Source of the DNA: Beta vulgaris subsp. vulgaris
Taxonomy: Eukaryota > Streptophyta > Magnoliopsida > Caryophyllales > Amaranthaceae
Direction: 5' to 3'
NCBI RefSeq assembly: GCF_026745355.1
Contig: NC_079207.1
Location: forward strand, 10,831,382 to 10,895,381
DNA: 64,000 nucleotides
In this document: positions 21,613 through 33,312 of the stretch, one piece after another
How the letters are laid out: every line of letters begins with the position of its first letter
Numbering within the stretch: position 1 is the stretch's first letter
Notes under the pieces: generated by a model
Seen by the model: the letters and a program-made list of their open reading frames with translations, nothing else
Told to the model about the DNA's origin: nothing
Databases searched by the model: none
Position numbers and translations under genes: made by a program

Positions 21613-21800
21613 GAGTAATTAGTAAAATAAATTATACCAACATAATAATAATATTTAACAAAATGGTTATAAAAAAATGGAGTTGAGCTGAACTGAACTG
21701 AACTGATCTGAACTGAATTGAACTGAACTGAAATGATTGGAGCTGAACTGAACTGATTGGAGCTGAACTGAACTGAAAATAAGCTGGGGAGAACAGGCCC
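20839..21800. mobile_element. PIF/Harbinger-like element with CTGAA arrays
   Basis: The ends GGGTCTGTTCTCTTCGGCAT and AGCTGGGGAGAACAGGCCC are inverse copies of the two ends of the 284 bp element at 3902, so the two lie in opposite orientation. TAA target duplications flank it (20836-20838 and 21801-21803). Both subterminal regions are CTGAA pentamer arrays (TTCAG on the other strand) in the same orientation. The core is about 650 bp of (TAA)n-rich sequence, including a microsatellite at about 21565-21610. No transposase. Confidence 0.85.
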
Positions 21801-22481
21801 TAAATAGCAATACACTACTTCCAAAATACAACAAAAAGAATCTGGAATTTAATCTTAAAATTTCAAGTTACAATTTTGTTGGCAAATTCATAAATAGTTT
21901 TTCATATATAACCTGGTTCATCACCTGATTAACAAAACAAATTAATTTTAAAGTGGGATGTAAACTCTTTGTAAAAAATAATTCTAATATCAAGGGAGTG
22001 GTATAATGAGCTTGAATCCTGATTTGCTATTCATGATGACAACGGGTAGGATATGGGTACGATAAGGCTAGATCCTTACCCATATCCTAATTATTGTATG
22101 TAGACTCATATTCTACTCATATTCATAGAGAAAAAAATATATTTTAGGACTCTTACTCGTAGGGTCTGATAGGGTACATGTAGGGTCTAGGATCTAGAAT
22201 GGTCTAATATAATTTTTTTTCCCCGCTTATATATTCACGTGTATGTGTATATAATTATTAAGCACAATTCAACATATAAAGCTGTCAATTAGCATAAAAA
22301 AAATATTATATTACATAGATTTACATAATTTTTCCACATCCCAAAAGTCTCGTACATCCAAACATGAATAAAGAAAATAGTTTGAGTGAGAGAGTGAATA
22401 CTGGTAAGATGAGAATATGAGAATGCAGGTAGCGTAAGGGATGAGGATTTTATTTTGACTGAAAGGGTATCTTATACTTGT

Positions 22482-22609
<128 letters not shown>

Positions 22610-22659
22610 CTATATAGGGGTAGGATCCGCTGAAAACAGCTCTTAATATGAAAACTGAA

Positions 22660-22860
22660 AACAATGTAACTTTTAACCCCTTTAGGATAACTTTTAACAC
22701 TTTTAGGGTAACTTTTGTCAGTTTTGGGGTAAGTTTATTATATTAAGGGTAGTTCTATATATTTTAAGGGTAACTTTATTTATTATAAGAGTAACTATTA
22801 CCACTTTTAGAGTAACTTTTACCATTTTTAGGACAACTTTTTAGATTTTAAGGGCAACTT
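22660..22860. repeat. Degenerate GGGTAACTTTT array
   Basis: About eight copies of a 22-30 bp unit with core GGGTAACTTTT and spacer AACACTTTTA. It is subterminal in the element 22608-23883 and shares the GTAAC core with the larger array at 24430-25925. Confidence 0.6.
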
Positions 22861-23639
22861 ATTTTAAATTTGATTATAGTTAAACCTATGTAGGATTCAA
22901 ACTTATATCGTTGTGTCTTACACAATGTTTTGCCAATTGGGCTAATAGGTTGTATGAATTTCGCCAAATATATGTTAGTGAGAGGGGGGTAACAAATAGC
23001 TTTAAAATAACAACTAATAACAATACTTTGGAAACTAATAAAAACATAGTATGCTACACCATAATGAACAAGATAAAAATAACAGAGAGAACACCAAAAG
23101 TAAAAAGTAGACAATACCACATGAAACGAAAGATTATGAAAATTAAAATTGGAAGGAAAGATCATCAATTTTATATCAGAGAAAGAAACAACATCCAAGT
23201 AATGTAACCATAAGATTACATAAACACGCAAATTCAACAAAATCACAAAAATCAACACTTAATTACAAATAAACTAAACTCTAACAAACTCAACAGATTC
23301 ATAAATGAGTAATAAATAAGCCTAAAAAAATCCAAATGTGACCTAATTCAAGAAATTAAGCCTAAAAATTCGAAACACATATAATTTTCAAATAACTAGA
23401 ACAAAATTAAGCTAAAATTGATGTGAATCTAGCGATTCGCAAGTCAAATAATGAGTAATAATTGAACTTCATGAACAAAACCATGAAAAAAACAAACGAA
23501 ATCATAACAAAATTTCAGATCATAGAAGCAGCGAACAAATTATTGGAAGGGATAGAATTAGCTGCGAGCAATTGATGAAACACCGTTGAGAGAGAAGCAA
23601 TAGACCATGAGACAATCGAGCTCCAGAGAAAGTAGGATG

Positions 23640-23760
23640 AGAGAGAAAAACCAGTGAGAGAGGAGGAAGAGAGAGAAAAACCAGCGAGAGAGGAGGAAGA
23701 GAGAGAATTGCGTGTAAGAGAAGAGGAAGAGAGAGAATTTCGTGTGGGAAGGATTAGGAA
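23640..23760. repeat. ~33 bp minisatellite (GA-rich)
   Basis: Four copies of a purine-rich unit containing GAGAGAGGAGGAAGAGAGAG and alternating AAAACCAGCGAG or AATTGCGTGTAAG. Open frames through it are artefacts of the repeat. Confidence 0.65.
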
Positions 23761-23881
23761 AGAGAATGAATCCTCACCATTCATTATCAGCATTTATTAT
23801 CATTCATCCGATTACAGATGGACGGTTAAGATTGGATGTTTTCAGTTTTCAGCCTAGGAGTGGTTTTCACAAGATCTTATT

Positions 23882-23930
<49 letters not shown>

Positions 23931-24429
23931 ATGTATATATACGTATTTAAATTAAAAATATATATAAATATTAATTTAAGTTTGCGCGGGTCTACGGGTA
24001 GCGTCTGAGTATGATCTGGGAATTTGAGAAATGGACCTTTACCCTACCTTTACCCGATAGTATCAAGATCCATACCCTACCCTTACCCATACGACCCGTT
24101 TGGTAGTTGGTTATAATTTGTGGTATGAGATTAAATTTGTATGTAAATTTTTGAAGAAAATAATTGTTCATTTCCATTGTAATGCTAGTTTATCCTAATT
24201 GTCTATTTTTTTTTTCTTGAATTTTCATTCCCATCCAATACCACCTTGTTAGGTGGTAATAAATAGTAATGAAAAGGGGTGAGATTGCTTTCCCATGGAG
24301 AAAAACATAAACTTGAGGATTGAATAGTCTCCCCATGGATATTTTAAGGGTGATCCCTTTATAACATTGCACTAAAATTCATTCCCATTAACGCAATTTA
24401 TTAACGAACACAAATTCCCATTAGATTGT

Positions 24430-25925
24430 TAATATGAGTAACCTCGTTCATTCATCATATCATACGATACCAATAACTTCATTTCTTTATATGAGTAACA
24501 TGTGCCTATCAGTAACCTTAAAATTTTATATTAAATGAGTAAGCCAGTTTCTTTTTTGCGGTAACCTCGTGTAGTTTTTTGAGTAACCTTTGTTTGATCC
24601 CCATGAGTAACCTATTTTAATCATATGAGTAACCTAGTTTAATCATATGAGTAACCTATTTTAATCACATAAGTGACCTAGTTTAATCATATGAGTAACG
24701 TTATTCTATCATTCCAGTAACCGTACCTCATTTATTCATACCAGTAACCCCAAATGTTCCACACAAGTAACCCTCATTTATTGATAAGAGTAACCTCTCA
24801 TTCATAAGAAAAGTAACCTCATTTTGTTTATAAGAGTAACCTCTTGTATGGTTACGCGTAACCTTAAAATATTATATGAGTAACCCCATTTTTTTCACAG
24901 TAATCTCATTTAGTTTTTTGAAATAACCTTGTTTAATCTTATGAGTAACCTATTTTAATCATATGAGTTACCTAGTCTAATATCATGAGTAACCTCATTT
25001 ATTCATACTAGTAAACTAAATTGTTTATAAAAGTAACCCCCATTTATCAATATAAGTAACTTTATCTATTCATACGAGTAACTCCAATTGCTTTAGGGTG
25101 GCCTGTTAGTTGGGTACCTCCCTAGTTTCTTTCTTTCTGGCAAAAAAAAAAATACGAGTAACTCCAATTCTTTACTAGAATAACTTTTATTTATCAATAT
25201 GAGTAACCTCATTTATTCATACGAGTAACATCATTTGGTCATAAGAGTAACCTCATTTAATCATACGAGTAACCCCAACTGTTCAGAAAAGTAACCCCAA
25301 TATTCATATGAGTAACCCCATTTCTTCATACGAGTAACCTCACTTGATCATACGACGACCTTATTTAATTATACGAGTAAACCTTAATTGTTCACAAAAG
25401 TAATCTCATTTATTCATATGAGTAACATCACTTAATCGTACGACGATCTTATTTCATCAGACGAGTAACCCCAATAGCTCGCAAAAGTAACTTCATTTTT
25501 TCATACAAGTAATCTCACTTATTCATATGACAAACCAATTTAATCATGAGAAACCCAATTGTTCACAAAAGTAACCTCATTTATTCATACGAGTAATTTC
25601 ATTTGTTCACATGAGTAACCTCGTTTAAGCATGTGACAACCCTATTTAATCATACGACTAACCCCGATTATTCACAAAAGTAACCTCATTTCTTCATATG
25701 AGTAACCTCATTTTTTCATATGAAGTAACATCATTTTTTTCATATGAAGTAATATCATTCATTCATAAGAAACTAATTAGTATTCCCTTTTGTTATAAAA
25801 GTAACCACATTTATTTATAGGAGCGACTCCCTTTTATCGTTAAGAGTAACCACGTATTCGTACAAGTAACTCCATTTGATTACAAGAGTAACTCCATTTG
25901 ATCAAAGAGTAACTCCATTTTTGTT
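24430..25925. repeat. 1.5 kb minisatellite, GAGTAACC unit
   Basis: About 65 tandem units of 21-23 bp, consensus close to GAGTAACCTCATTTATTCAT plus 2 bases. The GTAACC core is strongly conserved while the spacer varies (CATATGA, CATACGA, CACAAAA). One interruption at 25090-25151 is a LINE tail. The array encodes no protein. Confidence 0.9.
25090..25151 (+). mobile_element. 5'-truncated LINE tail in the array
   Basis: A 62 bp insertion starts GCTTTAGGGTGG, contains CCTAGTTTCTTTCTTTCTGG and ends in a poly(A) tract. A perfect 18 bp repeat, ATACGAGTAACTCCAATT, flanks it (25072-25089 and 25152-25169). The same 3' sequence ends the LINE RNase H remnant at about 10008-10050. The flanking repeat may be a true target duplication or two array units, but its exactness favours the former. 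Confidence 0.7.
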
Positions 25926-26162
25926 GATAAACGTTTGTGCAAAAGGGTCAACTTCAAAATGTCATATCTCATAGCACACTCAATATCTTTGGAAAATTCA
26001 AGTTGGATACGAAAATTTGGCTCAATATATTTCCAACGCCTAGTCGAACCCTCGATTCCGATAAAAAACGAGTGAGATATGACAATTTGAAAATGAGTTG
26101 GCTGGCTGACAAACGTGCGCCGCCACACGCAAGATGAGCTGATTAACGAATACCAAACGGGC

Positions 26163-26712
26163 TAATAGGGTCTAAGAAATTAAGACCCATATGGTCATAT
26201 CCTTCAATTAGAATAGAGTCTGGACGGATCCGATTATGGTACTGGAGTCTGAAGCCATTACCATCTCTTTTTGCCATGCACATTTGTTACTTTTAAATTG
26301 ATGTCGTCACACTCACTTACTACTAATTATGGCTTGTGGAGACTTTTATGGGGTCACAGGCTCACAGTAGGAAAAGCAATTGAAGGTTTTTTTTTTTTTT
26401 TTTCCATGTGCAATTCATTCAACACAAATTATTAAAAGCGCATATGCATATTTACGGATGGTTCTTTTCACTTCTCTAAATTATTGGCTACAAACTTAAT
26501 TCATCTGAGTTATGGGCCAAAGTGAAAATACTTGAGGACAACAAAGTCTCAAGATTTGTTTTGTTGAACTTATTTTGAATTAGATAAATTAAGATAAGTT
26601 TAATTCACTTAAATTAAATTTACAATTACAAGAAGTTATGGTAATTTTGGACAATCAAATTCAATTATAAGCAACACCTCCCTTTAGCAATTCATGGGCT
26701 CATGGCAATAAC
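26163..26712. other. Spacer, no gene seen
   Basis: No supportable feature. It contains an 18-base T run near 26386. Confidence 0.4.
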
Positions 26713-27218
26713 TAGTGTTGATTAACGGATCAGGTCGGGTCGAATTCGAGTTAATAATAAACGGGTTGAACATGTCCAAACCTAAATCGAACCCGTTTAT
26801 AAAGTGGGTTGAAAAACTCAACCTTGACTTGACTTGTTTATTAAACGGGTTGCCCATATAACCCGTTAAACCTATTTATATATTCATTACTGTTAAATTT
26901 TTATTAAGATTTATTAGTTTTTAACAATAAATTCACATAAAAGTATCCATGATTAGATTTTCTTTCAGTGGTTGTGTTCTACAATTAGTATTTTTAAAAT
27001 TTTCACCAACTTTAACTCAAGTTTTTAGAAAATTTATATTTTGATGAGTTAAATAGGTGAAAGTAGGTTAACTCAAGCTTAACCTAACCCATATAATTAA
27101 ATGGATAAGTCGTGTCAACCCATTTACTTAAATGGGTCAAAAATCTTAACCCAAAACTGCTTATTTCAAGTAAGGTTTGGATTCATTAAACGGGTTGAAT
27201 CAGTTTTTAACAGTCCTA
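26713..27218. mobile_element. hAT-like MITE
   Basis: It starts TAGTGTTGATTAACGG and ends TTTTTAACAGTCCTA. An 8 bp target duplication with one mismatch flanks it (GCAATAAC 26705-26712, GCAATAAT 27219-27226). The interior has AACGGGTT/AACCCGTT words as in the 4977 element. It is non-coding. Confidence 0.6.
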
Positions 27219-27226
27219 GCAATAAT

Positions 27227-28134
27227 AACTTTTTCTTTATGGGAAATTATATCGGATTAGGCACTTTGGCTCATTAGAATTCACACGGGATTGTTTATCA
27301 GAGATACATGTCTTCAATTTTCTCTTACGACACCATAGTACTACTAGGGGGATTAAGGGGTGGGAATGGGATATTATATCCCCATGGGTAGATATCCCAT
27401 GTTTGTTTGAGGGGATATCTAAATTCCCATGTGAAGGGGAATAGGATTAACCCCCCTCCCCCCCTCCCCCTATCCCATTAAAATAAGACACTGGGGCAGG
27501 TATTAGAAAGGAGGATTATTTCTGATTATGTTAAAAGACAAATTTACCCTTCATTAAAATATACTTCACCAATACTGCTTGCTCTTCTTTTGCTATCCTT
27601 CATTAAAATGGGTAAATTTGTAATTTAGCAATATATTCCCAACATAATCCCACTAACATACCAAACAAAGAATTGGGATATATTTAATGAATTCCTACCT
27701 TCTAACTCCCATTTCCAATCCCATCCTCTAATCCTCAAACTCCCAATCCCTCATATGAGTTATTCTTTTGTAAGATGAGTACATTACTCCTCAAAGGGAA
27801 AAAATAATACTACATCAAACTAAATAGTTTCCTTGATGCCTTGTAGAATCTAGACACATATTTGCTTGTTTGCATATTTCGAAGTTCGGTAATGTGGATG
27901 AAATCCGTTGAACAAGAAGCAAAGTTCGCTGCAGTGGTCAGAACTAAAAGCAAATTAATTAAAGTTAACAAACACTCCACTAGATTACCCATTATTTTAG
28001 TTAAAAACCTTTTAAAGAAGCATATAGACTAGATATCTTATCAGATACAAATTCACACGTTTTTTGGTACTTTAATTGGGCACATACAGAATACAGTGGT
28101 TCGTTAATTGGGTAAATACATACTACAGAGTCAT
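27227..28134. other. Spacer with a possible decayed MITE
   Basis: The segment 27350-27760 has inverted similarity between GGGGATTAAGGGGTGGGAAT and the inverse of CCAATCCCATCCTCTAATCC, suggesting a decayed MITE. A C-rich run lies at about 27450-27470. No gene. Confidence 0.3.
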
Positions 28135-28142
28135 ACATGTAT

Positions 28143-28744
28143 CTAGAATCGGCAATCCAGTCCGAATCCGATCCTAGTCCGCTTCGATTCGAAGGGAAAA
28201 ATTCGAGTCAACTTCGACAAAAAAGTAATCCGACTCCGACTCCGTTTAAAAAGTTCGACTCCGAGTCGGAGGAGGGTCGGAGTCGGATCTCATAAAATAA
28301 TCCGACTCCGACTCCGACTTTGAGTCAATCAATACTTTTTCTTATTTATTTTAATGTACAATTTATGTATAACCTAACTTTGACTATCAGCCAATTGTAT
28401 TATATAGGATTTTCCCATTAAAGAAATGATTGTTAAAAATAATAGTAATATTTAGATTATTCGTACTATATAAGATTTTCATATGATTATTAGAATAAAT
28501 TATAATGATTAAATTATCGTATTTATTATAAGAAAACGGGCAGAAAAATAAATCTGATCGGGTACGGAGTCAGATGTTCGAATTTTAAGACGGATCGGAG
28601 TCGGATGTTCATATTTTAAGTCGGGTCGGATTCAGATTTTCGGAGTCGAGTGCCGGAGTCGAACTCAGATTTGAAATCCGACTTCCAGTAGGGTCGGAGT
28701 TGATTATGCATAATCCGGTCCAAGTCCGACCCGTTGCCATTCCT
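28143..28744. mobile_element. hAT-like MITE with 8 bp TSD
   Basis: The perfect target duplication ACATGTAT (28135-28142 and 28745-28752) brackets a 602 bp element. It starts CTAGAATCGGCAA and ends TTGCCATTCCT, a typical hAT terminus (YAGRRATGGCAA). Both subterminal regions are dense in TCCGACTCCGA and TCGGAGTCGGA words, candidate transposase binding sites. No transposase. Confidence 0.8.
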
Positions 28745-28933
28745 ACATGTATGTGTAAATGGTCTTCTAATCTAAATAATGGGGGAACACTCAGGGTACG
28801 TGTACACACTTTTATTTGTAATAAGTTTTCTTTAAGTTGTAAAGAAAATTGAAAGACAAATTTTTTTTTGTGATTTTAATCTAAAATCAAAGCATGAGGA
28901 GTTTTCAAAATAGAAGTGTTATACATGTACACT

Positions 28934-29242
28934 AGAGGTGGGCATGGGTCGGGCCTGTTCACAGGTTCGGCTCGCGAGCTTGGGTAAATGGTGGGTCAGG
29001 CCGGGCTTGAAATTTTAAAAATTTGTCCACGGACCAGGCTCATGCTTCCTGCGGGCCAGGCCTATGTATTATGTTATTTTTTTGTATTTTTGACATTTTT
29101 AGGCTAAAAAACAAAAAAAGGAGCGTTCAGGCCGCGGGCCGAAAATAAAATTTCTTGACCGCAACAGGCCCGCGGCCCACGTAGCGGAAACAGGCCGGGC
29201 CCAAATCGTGTCGGGCCGTCCCAGCCCATGCCCACCTTTTAA
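28934..29242. mobile_element. hAT-like MITE with 8 bp TSD
   Basis: TGTACACT (28926-28933 and 29243-29250) flanks a 309 bp element. Its ends AGAGGTGGGCATGGG and CCCATGCCCACCTTTT are near-perfect inverted repeats. The interior is GC-rich with GGGCCGGGC-type words. It lies 190 bp from the hAT-like element ending at 28744. Confidence 0.8.
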
Positions 29243-29682
29243 TGTACACTAAGTGTACATCTTTTTTTCCAGATAATGGATGCCAACTACCAGCTCAGAA
29301 ACTGTTAGAAATGCTACAATGATGTTACAAGGATCTTGAATTCGACTACTAGAAATAACAATGAACAATCTTCTAGGCACGATACGCTTTGTCAAAACCA
29401 ATATTCCGACCCTTACTTTGAGTACGGGTTAAACGGAATTCACTCTCAAGATACAAAGAAGAAACATCGATGATCACACTCACTATGATAATCATTAAAT
29501 GAGAATAAGTGTGAGAAAGAGTTTGATGTGATGAACAATGAACTTGTGCTTTTCAAGAGCAAGAGTTTTCTCTTGTTGCTTTCATAAACATGTATAGGAT
29601 AATCAATTAGAGTCCTTGAAACACAGGAACATTTGGTATTACATGACAAATAACCGTCACAAACCAACCGACGGGGGCCTAA

Positions 29683-29945
29683 GGGTCTATTCTCCTAAAC
29701 TTATCAAAATAAGTTTCTACAAAAAAAATGTTTAGTTCATCTTGAATAAGTCTAGTAAAAATAAATTCAACAAAACAAGAAAAGTACGTACAACAAATAT
29801 CTACTATAAGTTTCAGCAAAAATAAGTTAAGTTAAAAAAAAATGCAAAAATAAGTGTAATAAAAATAAGTTTGACAAAAATAAGTAAAGTTCGGTAAGAA
29901 TAAAGTTCAACAAAATAAGTGTAAGAGAAATAGAGAATAGAGCCC
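29683..29945. mobile_element. Harbinger-like MITE (probable)
   Basis: The ends GGGTCTATTCTC and GAGAATAGAGCCC are inverted and resemble those of the elements at 3902 and 20839. The interior is full of AAATAAGTTYA words. The flanking TAA on the left is not matched exactly on the right (AAC). Confidence 0.5.
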
Positions 29946-30317
29946 AACTGAGAGCATTAATCGTACAACCGGGTGTGTACCATGTGCATGGTATACGACC
30001 ATTTTTTTTTTTTTGCTCTTATTTGCTTATTTGAAGCTCTCCCTATTGTCTGAATTTTGTTCCTCTGTAAGTTTCAGATGAGCAATGAATAATGATAAAA
30101 AAAAATAGCCTTAAGTATATCATAATCACGATACACCCGCGTGTGTGATAAAAGTTGCATAACATTGGTCCAAACATCTATACAAATATATTAAATATTA
30201 ATGCTTGACAACGTTCATGCGTGCGCCACATGGCACCCTCTTTCTCCAACTAGAATTTTGCCATGCATATCAGCATATAGTTAACCAGCAAAGTCAGATG
30301 GTTATTATTTAAAATAT

Positions 30318-30398
30318 ATATATACTCAAGCCCAAGCTCGAACCCCTGACCTTAGGTAAGAATTTCTAAAGACTCACCATCTAAGCTAACATCTTTTA
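30318..30398 (-). mobile_element. SINE head (tRNA-derived)
   Basis: On the minus strand a GATGTTAGCTTAGATGGTGAG A-box region is followed about 40 bp later by the B-box GGGGTTCGAGCTTGG. The remainder runs into AT-rich sequence. It is not a functional tRNA. Confidence 0.55.
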
Positions 30399-30399
30399 A

Positions 30400-32089
30400 T
30401 GATTCATATTCCACAAAATAATGAATATGCTTGTAATGAATTTAGTAATGTGGCAATCAACGCCTACTTCCAGCCAAGCTTATTTTTCTTATTTGTTTTT
30501 TTTTTCCTTGCAGTTCCCCTTGCTCTATCTCTCCTTTCGAAATTCACCATAAATGTTACACTCCTCTACTTCGTTAATTAACGGGCTAGTGGTAAAAAAA
30601 TATACTCTACTAATCGAACTTTAAAATTGTTATTCGAGAATACGAATTAAGAGATGGAGTTCAAAGGTTAGATGGCAATGTCCATAAAGAAGGTTAGTGA
30701 AAACATATCTGTTGATTGCATATGTAATTTAATTTGCTAATCACTGCTAAATCCTGACAATATTCTCATTGCACATTGAAGTTTAATTATCAATTAAGTA
30801 ATTGCATAAGTGCGTAATTGAAATCTACCCTCTCTCTATAAAAATATATAAATAATAGTTATGGTAATTGTATAATCCCCCAAATTTTTGTTGTACCTCT
30901 TCAAGAAAATGTTAGCTAATTTGGCATAATTTTATTTGGTTTTTGGCATAGAGGAAACTTTTTTTTCTAATTCTCTTTTGTTTATTTAACTGATTCGTTT
31001 TCTCTATCTTTTTTTTTTGTCAGGAGATTTCTCTAATCAATCAACTTTGCAAGGTAATATGTTCATCTTCTTCTCTTTTCCTTTGGTATATATTCAGTAA
31101 GAACACATGTTTTCTTTTTTATTTGTTTTCTAGATATATTATAGGTCAAGAGTTTTGAGTACATCAACCCACTTTTATGTTTATTTTATAGATGCTGGTG
31201 TATGAAGTAGTTACTCATGTAATTAACTGTATATGAAGCGTAATTCAATTTGGTCATATAATGTTGGGTTAAACATTGGGTAGGTTGGTAGAGCAAGTCA
31301 TGCAATTAAAAAGTTAAATTGATTATGACAAATTAAAAGTTACGATTATGTTAATTAATGATAGTTTGGTTGTGAATTTGTATTTAGTTAACCATGATTA
31401 TTGTCTTGACATGCACTTGATATTACAAATGATATTAAAGTATATCACACAATAAACAATAGAATAATAGTTAAATTATACAAAAATAAATAAAAATAAA
31501 CAAACCCTCCACAACAACACCCAAGCCACACACTAGTTGTTAGAATACAAACGTGGGTAGATTCTGAAAGAGAGAGACAGAAAGAGAGAGCCTCTTGCGT
31601 CCACACCTAAGTACCTAACATAATTGACTTAAGTCATTGACGGGCTTTGCTCCATAGTGGGCTAATAGGTGGGCCTACATATCATTATTTAATATCCAAA
31701 ATGCAATGTATCTCATAATGAATTGATGATATCCTTTTCTTTTTCTTTTCTTTCGTTTTTTTCCTTTTCATGTTTTTTCCAACAGGTAGTTTTATAAGAA
31801 ATTGCCTACTTTTAGTTTTAAAACTAGTATTTGGGCTCGGGTGTTGCCTCAGGTTGGTATTATGTTTCCAACTTGATATGCATTTTTTCCATTTCCACTA
31901 AAACTCAACATTTAAAGGGTACAAATATAATAATATGAACACTTAAAGCATGATTAAAAATTGATTGAGATGGTAATCGTGTCATGTATAATAGTAAGAG
32001 GTCACAGATTCAAATCTTGTTGCAAGTTAATTAACCTTTTGTTAATTGACATGACTTGTGTACATATTGGACAATTCTAGTGAAGTAAT
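30400..32089. other. Spacer, no gene seen
   Basis: AT-rich spacer. A degenerate SINE-like promoter pair lies at about 31965-32020 (TTGAGATGGTAATCG and GGTCACAGATTCAAATC). No coding region is supported. Confidence 0.4.
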
Positions 32090-32235
32090 TGGTGATAGTA
32101 TGAGTAACTCCTAATCTTATAAAGCGGGTGACCCAATAAGGAGGAGGAGAGTTTAGCCCACTTACAAGCTAGGAGGTTCCATCCTAAAACCAATTGGTGA
32201 TAGGAGGAGTAACTCCTAATCTTATAAAGTGGTTT
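32090..32235. repeat. Direct repeat, ~40 bp unit 101 bp apart
   Basis: The phrase AATTGGTGATAGNANGAGTA plus ACTCCTAATCTTATAAAG occurs near 32091-32128 and again near 32192-32229. Such phrases are common around plant LTRs, so this may be an LTR fragment. No other element parts are seen. Confidence 0.5.
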
Positions 32236-33312
32236 ATTCTCTCCTCTTTCTCCAATGTGGGACACTCACAAGTGGACATTTAATGGATTTCAACAATTTG
32301 ATCATTTTAGGGTGCATTTTATGGTTTGTTTCTGCTTTTGTCAATTTAGTGTTTCTCAAAACAAGGATAGAAAAAATGGAAAATTTCTGCTGAGCCTTTG
32401 AAAATGGAGGAATTTAGATGAAATCTTGGAAATTGATAGTTCATACACTCCTTAAAATTTTCCAAAAGGACATAGAAGTTATATTTATAATAACAGAGAA
32501 AAAGTAAGTTATAGTATCATATTCTATGATATAGTGGGTTTATTACTAACAAATCATCACATAAAAATATCATTTTTGATAAAAAGTTTTTATCTTACAG
32601 TTAATTAAGTTAAATCTTATAGACGGTAATAAAAATTTCTATACGTTTTACATGAGAAACAAGTTAATTATAGTTTTTCTTTGTTTGATTTGATGGAAAA
32701 CTATTAAGTTAAGAAGGGGAAAATGAAAATGTTGGAAATGAGAGAATGGAGGAACATAGTTTTCCTTTAAAATTTTGAGGGAAATGTTTACGACGAAATG
32801 AAAAATTACTTTAATTCTTTTAAATGATTTGACCAACCAAACAACGAAAAATAGAGAAAATCGTTTTCCTACTCACCCCAACTACTACTAGTGGAACTTA
32901 TGGAAGGAGTTGAGACAGCATACAAGTCATCAGCGGAACAGTTGACTTAACCATAAAAAAAATGAAGGACATTAATACTTAGGAAAAATGGATGAAAATA
33001 CCCCCAACTTTGGCCGGTCCGCTTTTAATACTCCCAACTATGTGTTATTTTTAAATACCCCCAACTATGGGGGTGGTACGCCTAAAATACCCCGCTGACC
33101 TATTACCACCGGAAGAACTGGTAAAAAAAGGCACGTGCCTTAGTCGTGCCTAAAATTACCTGGTTAATGGACCAACTGTCCATATTTAATTTTTGACCGT
33201 TATTTTCTCCATTAAAATCCCACCCCCCACACATCTCTCCTCATCTCCCTGCTCACATCTCTCCTCATCTCTCTACTCCTCTCTCTACTCATATCTCTTC
33301 CTGCGTTCTTCA

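Larger units (their letters stand above)
24093..26162. mobile_element. Large TIR-bounded element carrying a minisatellite
   Basis: The left edge GACCCGTTTGGTAGTTGG and right edge TTAACGAATACCAAACGGGC are imperfect inverted repeats (CCCGTTTGGTA). Most of the interior is the GAGTAACC array (24430-25925). The segment right of it (25925-26150) is unique. The target duplication is not clear, so class is uncertain. Confidence 0.4.

Noticed and set aside
24430..25925. Regular array with conserved core, CRISPR-like at first sight
   Set aside because: Units are 21-23 bp with no repeat/spacer division of CRISPR size, no cas genes, and the sequence is plant nuclear. It is a minisatellite.
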